Shown: one piece after another, positions 36,901 through 44,970 of the stretch
Numbering within the stretch: the first letter of the stretch is position 1
Layout of the letters: each line of letters opens with the position of its first letter
Position numbers and translations under genes: made by a program
Assembly: GCF_025802015.1 (NCBI RefSeq)
Contig: NZ_JAOYFC010000005.1
Span: 8,139-72,138 of the forward strand
Direction: 5' to 3'
From: Falsihalocynthiibacter halioticoli
GTDB lineage: Bacteria > Pseudomonadota > Alphaproteobacteria > Rhodobacterales > Rhodobacteraceae
Length of the DNA stretch: 64,000 nt
The notes under the pieces: generated by a model
Database searches by the model: none
What the model was told of the DNA's origin: nothing
Seen by the model: only the letters and a program-made list of their open reading frames with translations

Positions 36901-37247
36901 TTCCGGATCCAATCTGCGCATTGTCGTGCAATGGCTTTTTGGGTCAACTTATTGCGAAGATGAATCTCGAACTCTGTGCCGTAGAGCGCGGTTTCTCTGA
37001 GCTGTTTCGGGATAAAAAACTCGCGTTTCTCTTTCTTCGAACGCCCAAGAGCCTCGTTCGGAATGAACGTTGGATCAGTCAGGATGAACTCGAGTTCTTT
37101 GACGCTTTCCAATTCATCTCGCAGCGCTTCATAAGCAAAGATTGAGAAGCAACTGGCCGCAACCCGGATTTTTGCACCGGCTTCAGCCCCTGCTTTCAGT
37201 TCATCTCCCAAGAGGACAGAAATATTGTCAATAATTTTCAAGTGCAA
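33969..37247 (-). CDS. SNF2-type helicase with N-terminal PLD-like domain
   Basis: The 1092-aa protein starts at a TTG with no ATG nearby. The N-terminal 120 residues resemble a phospholipase D-like fold (KIRVAASCFSIFAYEALRDE) without a full HKD motif in view. The SNF2/SF2 core follows: Walker A ADSVGLGKTFTALAV near residue 280, DESHNFRN near 360, a helicase C lobe with DCISEGQNL, and motif VI VQRFGRVDRIGSPN. ATP hydrolysis for translocation on DNA is expected. It is the first gene of the cassette and overlaps DUF4391. The pairing with Mod/Res suggests it modulates restriction or recognises DNA ends. Confidence 0.85.
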   Translation of the reverse strand: MHLKIIDNISVLLGDELKAGAEAGAKIRVAASCFSIFAYEALRDELESVKELEFILTDPTFIPNEALGRSKKEKREFFIPKQLRETALYGTEFEIHLRNKLTQKAIARQCADWIRKKATFKSNATDAPMQQFAHIEARKGNRVFSPISGFSAVDLGYQPGNAVSNFTHAFEDDLSAKTYLSLFDQVWANPANVQDVTEQVLQHIEAVYQENSPQRIYFLILYNLFKEFLEEVDDDVLPNDQTGYLDSLVWNKLFNYQRDAATGVINKLETYNGCILADSVGLGKTFTALAVVKYYELRNKSVLVLCPKKLADNWRNYNTNLKTNLFAADRFNYDVLCHTDLSRTSGESLGIPLDRVNWGNYDLIVIDESHNFRNNDVYKDRETRYQKLMNKVIRAGVKTKVLMLSATPVNNRFTDLRNQLALAYEGHSDTLSRNLKTKSSVEEIFRKAQTAFNTWAELPPAERTAQSILRALDLDFFELLDSVTIARSRKHIEQFYDTADIGPFPERKKPISHHLPITFREDVVGFDEIYSDLSLLKMAVYAPVNYIQPSRLTKYEELYDTKTEGSKGTLRQADRERSLQALMTTNLLKRLESSVEAFRLTLGALDRNIATMLHAIDRFEASGGNGRIEDVFNDMDNLETDDDDLSGLGEFTIGKKIQIDLADMDIPTWKADLGGDREIIQGLLTEMEKVGVEEDAKLQHLIDVIKQKMAVPLNPGNRKVLIFTAYADTAEYLYRHVAPALKAAMDSETGIVTGSGNPKTTLKPHYDFQSVLTLFAPKAKEKALIMPEVPEQLDILIGTDCISEGQNLQDCDYLINYDIHWNPVRIVQRFGRVDRIGSPNSAIQLVNYWPDISLDEYINLKERVENRMHIVDLAGTGEDNVLTAKSSDTAYRKDQLQRLQDEVIELEDVKTGVSITDLGLNDFRMDLLNYTKEHGDLSGQPKGLHAIVPSNPAKGLQPGVIFALRNIHPDVNVNQQNRLHPYYLVYLDNDANVIADHTEVKRLLDLIRASCKGLDKPLKTLCDAFNTETRDGREMGKYSELLRDAIKSMIEVKEERDLDSLFSGGHTTALTHTIAGLDDFELLAFIVVRDPA

Positions 37248-37663
37248 ACCTTAAAACGCTGATCTGACATCAAAGCTAGCTTCCTATGTGAGTGATGCAC
37301 AGCCCCGAATGTCTCAGAAACTCAAAACAACGATTGCCAACCGTCTTCCAAGCAAGTTTGTCTAGTTGAATGTCAGCTTCTTCGAGACTGCCTGAGGGGC
37401 TCTTTCGAGGCATTCGCCGCATCGTGATCCAACGTCCGATATCTGCCTTCCGTTAACTGGAAATCGTCGCATTTCAGAGTCCCAGGATTAGTAATCGCTA
37501 AACCTTTGACCTGATTGGAAGCCGAAACTCACCATTAAAGCACTCCGACATTGAAGAGATTTTTGCGGCATTTCTTGATGACATACGACTGTCACAAGAC
37601 GCCCGGTCATTTACTAACGTACCGCAATGCAGGTGCAAATCAAGTCAACTGGTAGGTATCGCT
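37248..37663. other. Gene-free stretch between the restriction cassette and the transfer region
   Basis: I see no coding frame worth calling in these 416 bp. They should contain the promoter of the restriction cassette (reading left from 37247) and the 3' side of the small secreted gene. A boundary of the defence island probably lies here, but no repeat or att-like sequence is visible. Confidence 0.5.
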
Positions 37664-37948
37664 TCAATTCGCCACTTGCTGAATGAAGCGCCCATATTCC
37701 TGACTGACCTCCTGCGCTTCCGTGAATGCCCTCGCCCGTTCACCCTCCATGCATCGAAAGTAGTCTTGAATATTTGTGATGTAGTGCTCGAAATCTTGTC
37801 GGATAAGGTCTTCATATTCACGCGCGGAGGCCGGATCGCTCGGTACAAATGGTCTGGACGGTGCCAAACACGTCTCGGCTTGGGCCGAATGGGCCATAAA
37901 AACAAACCACATTATAACAGTGTATGTCTTTTTCTTCGACTTAGACAT
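37664..37948 (-). CDS. Small secreted hypothetical protein
   Basis: From the ATG at 37948 (AGGGG upstream) the product is 94 aa, with a signal peptide (KKTYTVIMWFVFMAHSAQAE) and a mature part containing two Cys residues (CLAP and FRCMEG) that could form a disulfide. It is divergent from the virB operon with the shared palindrome (38028-38064) between them, so both may answer to the same regulator. No family recognised; a transfer-linked periplasmic role is inferred. Confidence 0.65.
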   Translation of the reverse strand: MSKSKKKTYTVIMWFVFMAHSAQAETCLAPSRPFVPSDPASAREYEDLIRQDFEHYITNIQDYFRCMEGERARAFTEAQEVSQEYGRFIQQVAN

Positions 37949-38027
37949 GATGCTTGTGCCCCTAAGATACTTGGAAAAATTCATCCTGCTGCTTAAAGGT
38001 AGTTTATAGAGAGACTTTCATCGAGTG

Positions 38028-38064
38028 ACAATATTATAACTTGATGAGGATCTTATAAGATTGT
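38028..38064. promoter_or_regulatory. Palindromic operator-like site, copy 2 (virB promoter region)
   Basis: ACAATATTATAA (38028-38039) and TTATAAGATTGT (38053-38064) are inverted repeats with one mismatch and a 13-bp spacer. The site lies 58 bp before the GTG of the leader gene and 80 bp before the divergent secreted gene. TATAAT-like cores inside the arms could overlap -10 boxes. It is the best-conserved of the three copies. Confidence 0.7.
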
Positions 38065-38122
38065 ATTGCGGTGGTACCTGAGAAGGGTGCCACTGCTGCT
38101 GACCATGGAGGTGACGCAGATC

Positions 38123-38491
38123 GTGGCGACAAACATAAACAAAGAAGCCCCTAATGTGGTCACAGAAACACATTTCAAGACCCTTGTTGACAGCGGTTAT
38201 CAAGCAGAGGTTGTGTGCAAAACCAAAGCTACAAAGAAAGCTGCGGTTTGGTACGGCATCTGGATTATCCGCGTCGTCAACAAGGAACGCACTTACGAAA
38301 AGCTGCTCGTCCCAGCCCGCAAAAAGCTCGGCGACGACGACGAAATTGCAGTCCGTACCTTCAAGACAGCCAACGGCCTTATCTCGTTCCTCGAAAGCAT
38401 GGGCTTCACACAAGTCAACATTCCGATGCTTGAAGGTGGTCGCACGCTGCACGCCCTGCCAGAAACGCCTATCGAGAGTAGCGACAGCTAG
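38123..38491 (+). CDS. Small protein leading the virB operon, paralogue of the gene at 60684
   Basis: The 122-aa product starts at a GTG (38123) preceded by GGAGGTGA at 8 bp. The longer frame from 38066 lacks a good SD. The segment PNVVTETHFKTLVDSGYQAE, the middle AAVWYGIWII and the end GLISFLESMGFTQVNIPM align throughout with the 120-aa protein at 60684-61046. The fold looks like a compact alpha/beta domain. As the first gene behind the palindrome it could be the operon's regulator or a transfer accessory. Its end overlaps the transglycosylase frame by about 56 bp. Confidence 0.8.
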   Translation: MATNINKEAPNVVTETHFKTLVDSGYQAEVVCKTKATKKAAVWYGIWIIRVVNKERTYEKLLVPARKKLGDDDEIAVRTFKTANGLISFLESMGFTQVNIPMLEGGRTLHALPETPIESSDS

Positions 38492-39167
38492 TCTTGCTGC
38501 TTTAACACTCGCCAGCACCCCTGCTCTTGCGCAGGGCATGGTGCTTGTAATGAACGGCGACGGCTCACTGAGTGAGTCTACTGCGCAAGACAATTTTGCA
38601 CGAAATTACAATGATGGTGTGGGCCAAGGTTCAGCTGCCGAAGGGCTGCAACTTTTCGGTCAAGACATCGCTGTTGATAGTGAGACAGCAGATGGCGACT
38701 TCCGCGTTGCCTCTGTTGCACCAACGACCGCTGTGCCAGGCCCTGAAATTCTTCAAGCAATCGACGCAACAGCTATGCGCTACGCAAGCCACCCTGCCCT
38801 GCGTCGTGCAGGGCTTTCGGTGACTGAATGGCGTTTATTGTTCCGAGCAAACATTGAAATCGAGAGTGCCTACAACGTCGGCGCTCGGAGTCAGGTCGGC
38901 GCAATAGGCCTTGGGCAACTCATGCCTGAGACAGCGCGTGACCTGAACGTCGATCCCCACAATTGGCAACAGAATCTCGACGGGTCGGCCCGGTATCTTC
39001 TCATGATGCTGGTCCAATTCGGGGATGCGCGATTGGCATTGGCTGCATACAACGCTGGCCCCGATGCCGTGACGCGCAACAACGGTATCCCGCCTTATCG
39101 GGAAACCCAAAATCACGTCAGCAGGGTGCTGGCTGTGTTTAACCGGCTAGAAGGAGAAAACTCATGA
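38436..39167 (+). CDS. virB1: VirB1 lytic transglycosylase
   Basis: The protein has a signal peptide (RVATASLAALTLASTPALAQ), a variable middle and a C-terminal SLT domain (last 125 residues): the catalytic Glu in ANIEIESAYN, then GAIGLGQLMPETA and the AYNAGP motif. It cuts peptidoglycan so that the secretion channel can be built. No ATG precedes the signal peptide. The GTG at 38436 (TTG at 38430 is the alternative) lies inside the upstream gene in another frame, so the start is uncertain. It overlaps virB2 by 4 bp. A second transglycosylase is encoded at 42316. Confidence 0.82.
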   Translation: MVARCTPCQKRLSRVATASLAALTLASTPALAQGMVLVMNGDGSLSESTAQDNFARNYNDGVGQGSAAEGLQLFGQDIAVDSETADGDFRVASVAPTTAVPGPEILQAIDATAMRYASHPALRRAGLSVTEWRLLFRANIEIESAYNVGARSQVGAIGLGQLMPETARDLNVDPHNWQQNLDGSARYLLMMLVQFGDARLALAAYNAGPDAVTRNNGIPPYRETQNHVSRVLAVFNRLEGENS

Positions 39168-39454
39168 GGCCAAATACGACCAACGTGGTGACACTGATCG
39201 GTGTATTCCTGATGCTGGCACAACCGGCATTAGCGCAATCCATCGACCTCTCACCTGTCCAAAGTGTTCTGCAAGGCATCGTAGATGCGATTACCGGCCC
39301 GCTCGGTATCGTGATCGGCACACTGGCTCTGATCGGTGTGTTCCTGTCGTGGCTCTTTGGCATCCTCGATTTCCGTCAAGCCCTTTGGGTGATCATCGGG
39401 ATCGCAGGCATCGCAGCCGCACCAACAATCGTCGCTGCAATCTGGACCACATAA
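39164..39454 (+). CDS. virB2: VirB2 pilin (TrbC/VirB2 family)
   Basis: The 96-aa prepilin has a signal peptide ending ALAQ and two hydrophobic segments (about residues 45-62 and 68-92) separated by a short polar loop, which is the VirB2/TrbC pilin plan. It forms the conjugative pilus. It overlaps virB1 by 4 bp and precedes virB3 by 12 bp. Confidence 0.88.
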   Translation: MRPNTTNVVTLIGVFLMLAQPALAQSIDLSPVQSVLQGIVDAITGPLGIVIGTLALIGVFLSWLFGILDFRQALWVIIGIAGIAAAPTIVAAIWTT

Positions 39455-39466
39455 GGAACACTAGAA

Positions 39467-39745
39467 ATGGCTGCACAAGTGCCACTTTTCAAAGGACTGC
39501 TCAGACAGCCGAAACTACTCGGCTTGCCCGTTATGTATGCGATGGTGTGGTTGTTCGGCGGCGTTCTGGTGTTTCTGTGGACACAACATTGGGTGGTCGC
39601 GGTTCTTGCCGTGGCCGCCTACCCCGCTCTGCGCAAAGCCGCAGATTGGGACCCGAATTTCTTGGACGTGGTTGTGACGACCTTGCAGGAAACGCCACCC
39701 ACGACCAACCGCAAAATCCACGATGGAGATAGCTATGCGCCTTGA
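39467..39745 (+). CDS. virB3: VirB3 inner-membrane protein
   Basis: The 92-aa protein has the short VirB3 form: a basic N-terminus (VPLFKGLLRQPKLLGLPVMY), one or two hydrophobic segments at about 20-55, and a C-terminal soluble part (DPNFLDVVVTTLQETPP). It joins VirB4 in the inner membrane and is needed for pilus assembly. The end overlaps the start of virB4 by 11 bp. Confidence 0.85.
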   Translation: MAAQVPLFKGLLRQPKLLGLPVMYAMVWLFGGVLVFLWTQHWVVAVLAVAAYPALRKAADWDPNFLDVVVTTLQETPPTTNRKIHDGDSYAP

Positions 39746-42098
39746 AGATGGCTTTGACGCTGCATCGCTGTTGCCCCATTGGGTTGCGAAGGAAAAACAC
39801 CTCGCACAGATGCTTCCCTATGTCAGTCTGGTAGACGATCAAACGGTTCGCACACGCGGCAATGAACTGTTTCAGTGCATCCGTCTCGATGGCATCAACA
39901 GCTACACCAAAGACGACGACGAACTGGACAAGGTGCGTGATCTGTTTGCGCAAATCGTTTCCGATAGCGGCCACCAGTTTGCCTACTATGTTCACAAGGT
40001 TTCCAAGCCCATTGATCCCACAATGAAGCCTATCGAGGGTGATAGCTTTGCGGCGGCGGTCGATGAACAGTGGCGTGACTTTCTGGAAAATGCCGGCATG
40101 AGGGATAAGACCCTCACGCTGACAATCATGCACCGGCCCACGACTGCGAAAAAGGTGCCGTTCTCGCCAAAGAAATCCATTGAGGTTTTGCGCGAAGAAA
40201 CTGCGAAACGTATGCGCGCGCTGCGCGAGGCTGTTGGCTTTATCAGCACCACATTCGTAGACATGCAACCGCGTCTGCTGAACGCGGAAAGCGGCGAACT
40301 GTTGGGCTTCCTTGGCAGTCTCAACACCGGCGAAGAAACCCCGCTCTACCCCGGCACAAAATACGGTGTGGTTGCGGATGCTGTCGCCAATACTCGGGTC
40401 ACATTCAAGGGCGATAGCTTTGAACTGACTGGCGGTTCGGTCGGTAAGAAAATCGGCACAACATTAGCGATCAAGGATTATTCCGAGAGAACGCCTTGCA
40501 CGATGTTCGACGAACTCAATCTGCCTATCGACATGGTGATCACGCATTCTTTCACGCCAGTAAACAGCAATACGATGGATGATCGTATCAAGCGTCAGAT
40601 GCGCTTGATGCAAACCACCGATGATGGCGCCGTGACGCAATATGAACAACTCGCCGCCGCGCGTGATGAACTTCTCAGTGGCCGTCTCAGCTTTGGCGAT
40701 CACCATATGTCGGTGACGCTCTTTGCCAATTCTGTTCCTGAACTGGATGACTTCACGGCGGAGATACGCAGTAGTGCGCTAACGCAGGGTATGAAAATCA
40801 TCAAAGAAGGCTTCGCGTTGCGGACCCACTACTTTGCCCAGCACCCCGGCAACTCGGTCAAGCGCAGCCGCAAGGCAATCGTGACGAGTAAGAATTTCGC
40901 GTCCTTTGCCGCGTTTCACCGCACCCCGTTGGGGAAAACCGGCGATAACGTGCCTTGGGGCGTCCCGATCACAATGCTCCCCACGCCCGAACGCTCCGGC
41001 TTTTGGTTCAACTATCACGAAAAGGGCTCACCTGACGCGGAACCTACGGGCGGTCACACGCTGATCTTTGGGCGGCAGGGTGCCGGTAAGTCGGTCTTGT
41101 CGGCTTTCCTTGCCACGCTTGCGCGGCGGGCCGGTGCACGGGTCTTCGTCTTTGACTACCGCCTCGGTATGGAAATGGCCGTCCGCGCAAACGGCGGCAC
41201 ATATTCTTCGATCAAAGCGGGCGAACCAACAGGTTTGAACCCGCTCTGGACCGAGACAGATGTTGAAGGTCAGGCGTGGATGAACGAATGGCTTATGTCG
41301 CTGTTTAGCCGCGATGATAAGTCATACACGCCCCTGCAGCGCACCAAAATCCAAGAGGTGATCCGCCAGAACGCCGAAGCCGCCGATCCGTCCTTGCGGA
41401 ATTGGGATGATCTGGCGTCTCTGTTCGCGGCAACCGATGATGATGGCGACTTGCAACAGCGGGCGCGTGAATGGGCTGCTGACGGACGGTACGGTTGGAT
41501 TTTCGGCCAGAACCTTGAAGACAGCTTTTCGCTGGATGGCGATTTTGTTGGCTTCGACCTAACAGGCATTTTGGACGATTCCAGTGAACGCGAACGCATG
41601 GCTGTGCTTTCGTATCTGTTCCGCCGTGTGGAACGGACCATGAAAGACCTCAAGCCAACCCTGATCATCGTGGATGAAACATGGAAGTCGCTCGACAACC
41701 ATTACTTTCGCGAAAAACTGGAAAGCTGGCTCTTTTCCGTGCGGAAACAGAATGCGGTCGTTGTGATGATGACCCAATTCCCAAGCCAACTCAAAAAGAC
41801 CGGCGTTGCAGAGACCATTTTGCAAGCGGTGCCGACGCAAATCTTGCTTCCCAATTCTAAAGCGAAGGCGGCTGACTATGACCTCCTGAGCCTCGAAGAC
41901 AAGGAACTTGATGTGATGCTCACAACTCCAAGCGCGTCGCGCTTGGGGCTTGTGAGAGACGATCAAGGGTCAGTTGTTGTCAATGCTGATCTGAGCGCCC
42001 TTGGGCCGCTGCTAACAATCCTCGGCGGGATGAAAAAAGGAGAACAGTTGGTGGGTGCCGATTACCGCCAACGTCCAGACTTTTGGAGAGTCAAATGA
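39735..42098 (+). CDS. virB4: VirB4 ATPase of the type IV secretion system
   Basis: The 787-aa protein carries the VirB4/CagE N-terminal domain and a C-terminal ATPase with Walker A FGRQGAGKSVLSAFLA near residue 447 and Walker B around LIIVDETWKSLD near 645. It powers pilus assembly and substrate export at the inner membrane. The ATG at 39735 is chosen because GGAGATAG stands just before it. The length is normal for VirB4. The lipoprotein gene starts within its stop codon. Confidence 0.93.
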   Translation: MRLEDGFDAASLLPHWVAKEKHLAQMLPYVSLVDDQTVRTRGNELFQCIRLDGINSYTKDDDELDKVRDLFAQIVSDSGHQFAYYVHKVSKPIDPTMKPIEGDSFAAAVDEQWRDFLENAGMRDKTLTLTIMHRPTTAKKVPFSPKKSIEVLREETAKRMRALREAVGFISTTFVDMQPRLLNAESGELLGFLGSLNTGEETPLYPGTKYGVVADAVANTRVTFKGDSFELTGGSVGKKIGTTLAIKDYSERTPCTMFDELNLPIDMVITHSFTPVNSNTMDDRIKRQMRLMQTTDDGAVTQYEQLAAARDELLSGRLSFGDHHMSVTLFANSVPELDDFTAEIRSSALTQGMKIIKEGFALRTHYFAQHPGNSVKRSRKAIVTSKNFASFAAFHRTPLGKTGDNVPWGVPITMLPTPERSGFWFNYHEKGSPDAEPTGGHTLIFGRQGAGKSVLSAFLATLARRAGARVFVFDYRLGMEMAVRANGGTYSSIKAGEPTGLNPLWTETDVEGQAWMNEWLMSLFSRDDKSYTPLQRTKIQEVIRQNAEAADPSLRNWDDLASLFAATDDDGDLQQRAREWAADGRYGWIFGQNLEDSFSLDGDFVGFDLTGILDDSSERERMAVLSYLFRRVERTMKDLKPTLIIVDETWKSLDNHYFREKLESWLFSVRKQNAVVVMMTQFPSQLKKTGVAETILQAVPTQILLPNSKAKAADYDLLSLEDKELDVMLTTPSASRLGLVRDDQGSVVVNADLSALGPLLTILGGMKKGEQLVGADYRQRPDFWRVK

Positions 42099-42316
42099 CA
42101 AGAACTGTATTATTGCTTCTCGGCCTCGCATCGCTGTCAGCGTGTGGTGAGTATCAAGGCTTAACGGCAAATTGCTTCGACAACACTTCTGATGTGGTCA
42201 CACGTTCGGCCAATTCAATGAGCTTTTTGCCGCAATCCGGTGGGCGCTTGTCTACTTCGACTGCACCCGTTGACGATTGCAACTTCACCCCTCTGGGTGG
42301 ACCGGGGGGCCAGTGA
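42095..42316 (+). CDS. Small lipoprotein, VirB7 candidate
   Basis: The 73-aa product has a lipoprotein signal peptide with a lipobox SLSAC, so the Cys would be acylated and the protein anchored in a membrane, probably the outer one. The mature part has two more Cys residues (NCFD and DDCN). In vir-type systems the small outer-membrane lipoprotein is VirB7, which binds VirB9. This gene lies between virB4 and a transglycosylase/VirB5-like gene rather than next to virB8, so the VirB7 role is inferred from type, not order. It overlaps both neighbours by 1-4 bp. Confidence 0.7.
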   Translation: MTRTVLLLLGLASLSACGEYQGLTANCFDNTSDVVTRSANSMSFLPQSGGRLSTSTAPVDDCNFTPLGGPGGQ

Positions 42317-43461
42317 TGCGCCCTACCCTATCAACAACGGCTCTTTGCCTAATCTGGGCAACATCATCGTTCGCTCAAGGTGTGCCAACGGTTGATGGGG
42401 GCCTGATCATTCGCAACGAAGCCGCCAACCTGCGGCGTGAGGCTGATCTTGCGACACAGGCCGAACGTCTTTCGACCGCCGAGGCCATCGCGGAAATTGA
42501 AGCCGAACAGCTTGAAGTGCTGCAGAACATCCTCGACGCACAATCCAGTTTTGGTGGGCAGAATATTCCTGCAATGGTTCAAGGTCTCGAAGACGGCGCA
42601 TTACCAGAACAATCTGCTGACGCCCTTTACTCACCGACCGACACCAACCCTGCTGGGAATCAAATGTTTGGGGACGCAAACCTGAACATCGAACAGCTTA
42701 TCATCCGTGTGGCACAGGAAACGCACGGATTGAACGGCGTCAATCAGGCAGGTCTTTCGGTCGTACAATGGCGTTGTCTTTTGCAAGCTCTGATCTGGCA
42801 GGAAAGCCGCTTTACCATCGGCGCGCGGTCGCCAGTGGGCGCGTTCGGCCTAACCCAGATTATGCCACCTACGGCGGGTGATCTGGGTATCTACCCCGCT
42901 TACTATGACAGCCCGTATTTGCAGGTTGAAGGCGGCGCACGGTATCTCGCGCAGATGCTTCGTATGTTTGATGGCAACATCATCCACGCGCTTGCTGCCT
43001 ATAACGCTGGACCGGGCAACGTCCAAAACTACGGTGGTGTTCCGCCTTTCCAAGAAACCCAGCATTATGTGCAGGTGATCCCCCAGAAATATAACGAATA
43101 TCTGACCCGCGTTGGTGGGATTGATGCTTTGGGAACCATCGACCCTGCGTTGTTGGCGAACTCCAACCTGTCCATTTCGGGCAGTGGTGCGAGTTTCTAC
43201 GCTAATAGCTCGATGCAGAACGTAGAAGCTGCGGCCCTTCGCATTCGCAACATCGTGCAGCGGATCGGCCAGACCGAGGACATTCAAGAGTCGATGGCTC
43301 TGAATACCTATGCGCGGGCCGAACTGGTCAGGTTGGTGTCCGTGCTGACCCGTCTCAAAGCTGCCCGCACACGTCCTCTGAGTGATGCTGAAATGGCTAT
43401 GGCTGCGGCTCAACTCAGAGAGCAACAATTTATGGACTTCACATTGGAGGAACTCGACTAA
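42316..43461 (+). CDS. Hybrid protein: lytic transglycosylase domain inside a VirB5-like frame
   Basis: The 381-aa protein has a signal peptide ending FAQGVPTVD, a helical region (about 28-90), a complete SLT transglycosylase domain (about 125-255; catalytic Glu163 in WQESRF, then GAFGLTQIMPPTAG and AYNAGPGNV) and a C-terminal helical region (about 295-381). The AQGVPTVD start and the ending EQQFMDFTLEEL match those of the VirB5 encoded next (QGVPTVD; EEQQFMDFTLPTL). The SLT domain therefore seems inserted between the two halves of a VirB5-like protein. It may cut peptidoglycan at the pilus tip or base. The start ATG overlaps the previous stop. Confidence 0.85.
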   Translation: MRPTLSTTALCLIWATSSFAQGVPTVDGGLIIRNEAANLRREADLATQAERLSTAEAIAEIEAEQLEVLQNILDAQSSFGGQNIPAMVQGLEDGALPEQSADALYSPTDTNPAGNQMFGDANLNIEQLIIRVAQETHGLNGVNQAGLSVVQWRCLLQALIWQESRFTIGARSPVGAFGLTQIMPPTAGDLGIYPAYYDSPYLQVEGGARYLAQMLRMFDGNIIHALAAYNAGPGNVQNYGGVPPFQETQHYVQVIPQKYNEYLTRVGGIDALGTIDPALLANSNLSISGSGASFYANSSMQNVEAAALRIRNIVQRIGQTEDIQESMALNTYARAELVRLVSVLTRLKAARTRPLSDAEMAMAAAQLREQQFMDFTLEELD

Positions 43462-44303
43462 TGGAAAAATTCACCCAACCCCGTGCGTTTCTGCGTCAAA
43501 CAATCATTGCAAGCATGATCGGCACAGCCGCATTCGTTGCCGCGCCCAGCCTTATGGGGGGCGGCGCGGCCTATGCGCAGGGCGTCCCAACGGTTGATAC
43601 ACAGAACATCGCACAAGAAATTCAACAGCTTCGCCAGATGATTGAAGACGAAGTTCTGCAAAACGAACAGTTGCGGCAAGCTGTGGCACAGTTGGAGACG
43701 TTGCGCGAGCAATACGCCCAACTACAGGATACCTATGCCGCGCTGACAGGCCTGATGGATCTTCCTGAAATCATCACGACGCAGTTCGAAGACGAACTGA
43801 ACGGCCTGCTCGATCAAGAATTTGGTGACATTATGGGCACCATCGACGCGATCCAGAACGGCGACTGGTCCCAGCTTGCCGGAAGTGGATCCGGTGAAAT
43901 TCAGACGCAAATGACGCGCGTGTTGGCCGATGCCGGTTTCGATGAAGACACATTGTCAGAAATGGCAAACAGCGGCGTTGCCGGTGCTGAACGTGCGGCC
44001 CAACAGGCGACGACTGGCGCGGTCATGTCCGCGGCGGCGCAGAATAGCTATGAGGACGCCGGACAATCGCTTGAGCGCGTGGATCGGCTCGTCGGCATGA
44101 TTGGTGACATGGAAGAACTCAAGGACAGCGTAGACCTCAACACACGGGTCACGGCTGAACTTGCAATCGCTCTGGTTGCCCAATGGCAGTTGGAAGCCGT
44201 GCAAACCGTCGGCGCTGGTTCGACTGGCGTACTGGATGCCGCGACCTTGGCCGAAGAACAGCAATTCATGGACTTCACGCTGCCAACTTTGAGCGCAGAT
44301 TAA
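43461..44303 (+). CDS. virB5: VirB5/TrbJ-type minor pilin
   Basis: The 280-aa protein has a long signal peptide (to about residue 42, ending AYAQG), coiled-coil-rich helices (EIQQLRQMIEDEVLQNEQLR), a short central region and a helical C-terminus. It is a VirB5/TrbJ-like protein, which caps the pilus and helps contact recipients. It shares its start and end motifs with the hybrid protein encoded just before it, overlapping it by one base. The plan fits the family, though primary sequence conservation in VirB5 is weak. Confidence 0.8.
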   Translation: MEKFTQPRAFLRQTIIASMIGTAAFVAAPSLMGGGAAYAQGVPTVDTQNIAQEIQQLRQMIEDEVLQNEQLRQAVAQLETLREQYAQLQDTYAALTGLMDLPEIITTQFEDELNGLLDQEFGDIMGTIDAIQNGDWSQLAGSGSGEIQTQMTRVLADAGFDEDTLSEMANSGVAGAERAAQQATTGAVMSAAAQNSYEDAGQSLERVDRLVGMIGDMEELKDSVDLNTRVTAELAIALVAQWQLEAVQTVGAGSTGVLDAATLAEEQQFMDFTLPTLSAD

Positions 44304-44315
44304 GGAAAAAAGACA

Positions 44316-44969
44316 TTGGCTACTGAACAGGAACACATCGAAGAAGAACTGATTTACGGCGCTCGGCGTCGTGAACAGTTGTGGCAAAAGCTCGGTCTGG
44401 GCGGCATGGCGTTTGGAATTATTGGGTGCTTGTCAGCGGCGGCGGTTGCTGTTCTCGATGTAGACCCTGAGCCAGTTGTCGTCCCCTTCAACCCAGAAAC
44501 CGGCATGGCTTTGCCCAATGCTCAGGTGCAGACTCAGCGCATAACGGAAAATCAGGCGATTATCGAAAGTGTCGCCTTCCGTTATGTGACTGACCGCGAA
44601 ACATACAACCAGCTCGACAATGACGTGCGGGTTCGGAGCATCCTTGAAAGGTCAGACGGCGCGGCGCTCGCTTCTATGCGGGCGCTTTGGGACAGCGCCA
44701 ACCCGAACTATCCGCCCGAACTTTACGGAGACAATGCGCGTCTCGAAGTTGAGGTTTTGAGCATCAACCGCATTGGCGTCAACCGTGCGCAGGTCCGGCT
44801 TCGCAAACGCCTGACTTCAAATCAAGGCGTCCAAGCCGGTTTGTTCACCGCCACAATGCTCTTCGAATTTAGACCCGAAGAACGTCGATCCATTGATGAC
44901 GTTTGGAGCAACCCATTCGGGTTCACGGTCACAGAATATTCTATCCGCTCAGACAGATTGGAGAACTAG
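44316..44969 (+). CDS. virB8: VirB8 inner-membrane core protein
   Basis: The 217-aa protein starts at a TTG with AAGGAAAAA before it. A single transmembrane segment (about residues 30-48) precedes a periplasmic NTF2-like domain with the pattern ESVAFRYVTDRETYNQLDND. VirB8 nucleates the secretion complex with VirB9 and VirB10. It is followed by virB9 with one base between stop and start. Confidence 0.88.
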   Translation: MATEQEHIEEELIYGARRREQLWQKLGLGGMAFGIIGCLSAAAVAVLDVDPEPVVVPFNPETGMALPNAQVQTQRITENQAIIESVAFRYVTDRETYNQLDNDVRVRSILERSDGAALASMRALWDSANPNYPPELYGDNARLEVEVLSINRIGVNRAQVRLRKRLTSNQGVQAGLFTATMLFEFRPEERRSIDDVWSNPFGFTVTEYSIRSDRLEN

Positions 44970-44970
44970 G

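Noticed and set aside
27148..37247. DISARM system
   Set aside because: PLD, helicase and methyltransferase parts are present but drmB (DUF1998)-like and the other DISARM genes are not; the Mod/Res pair is type III-like.
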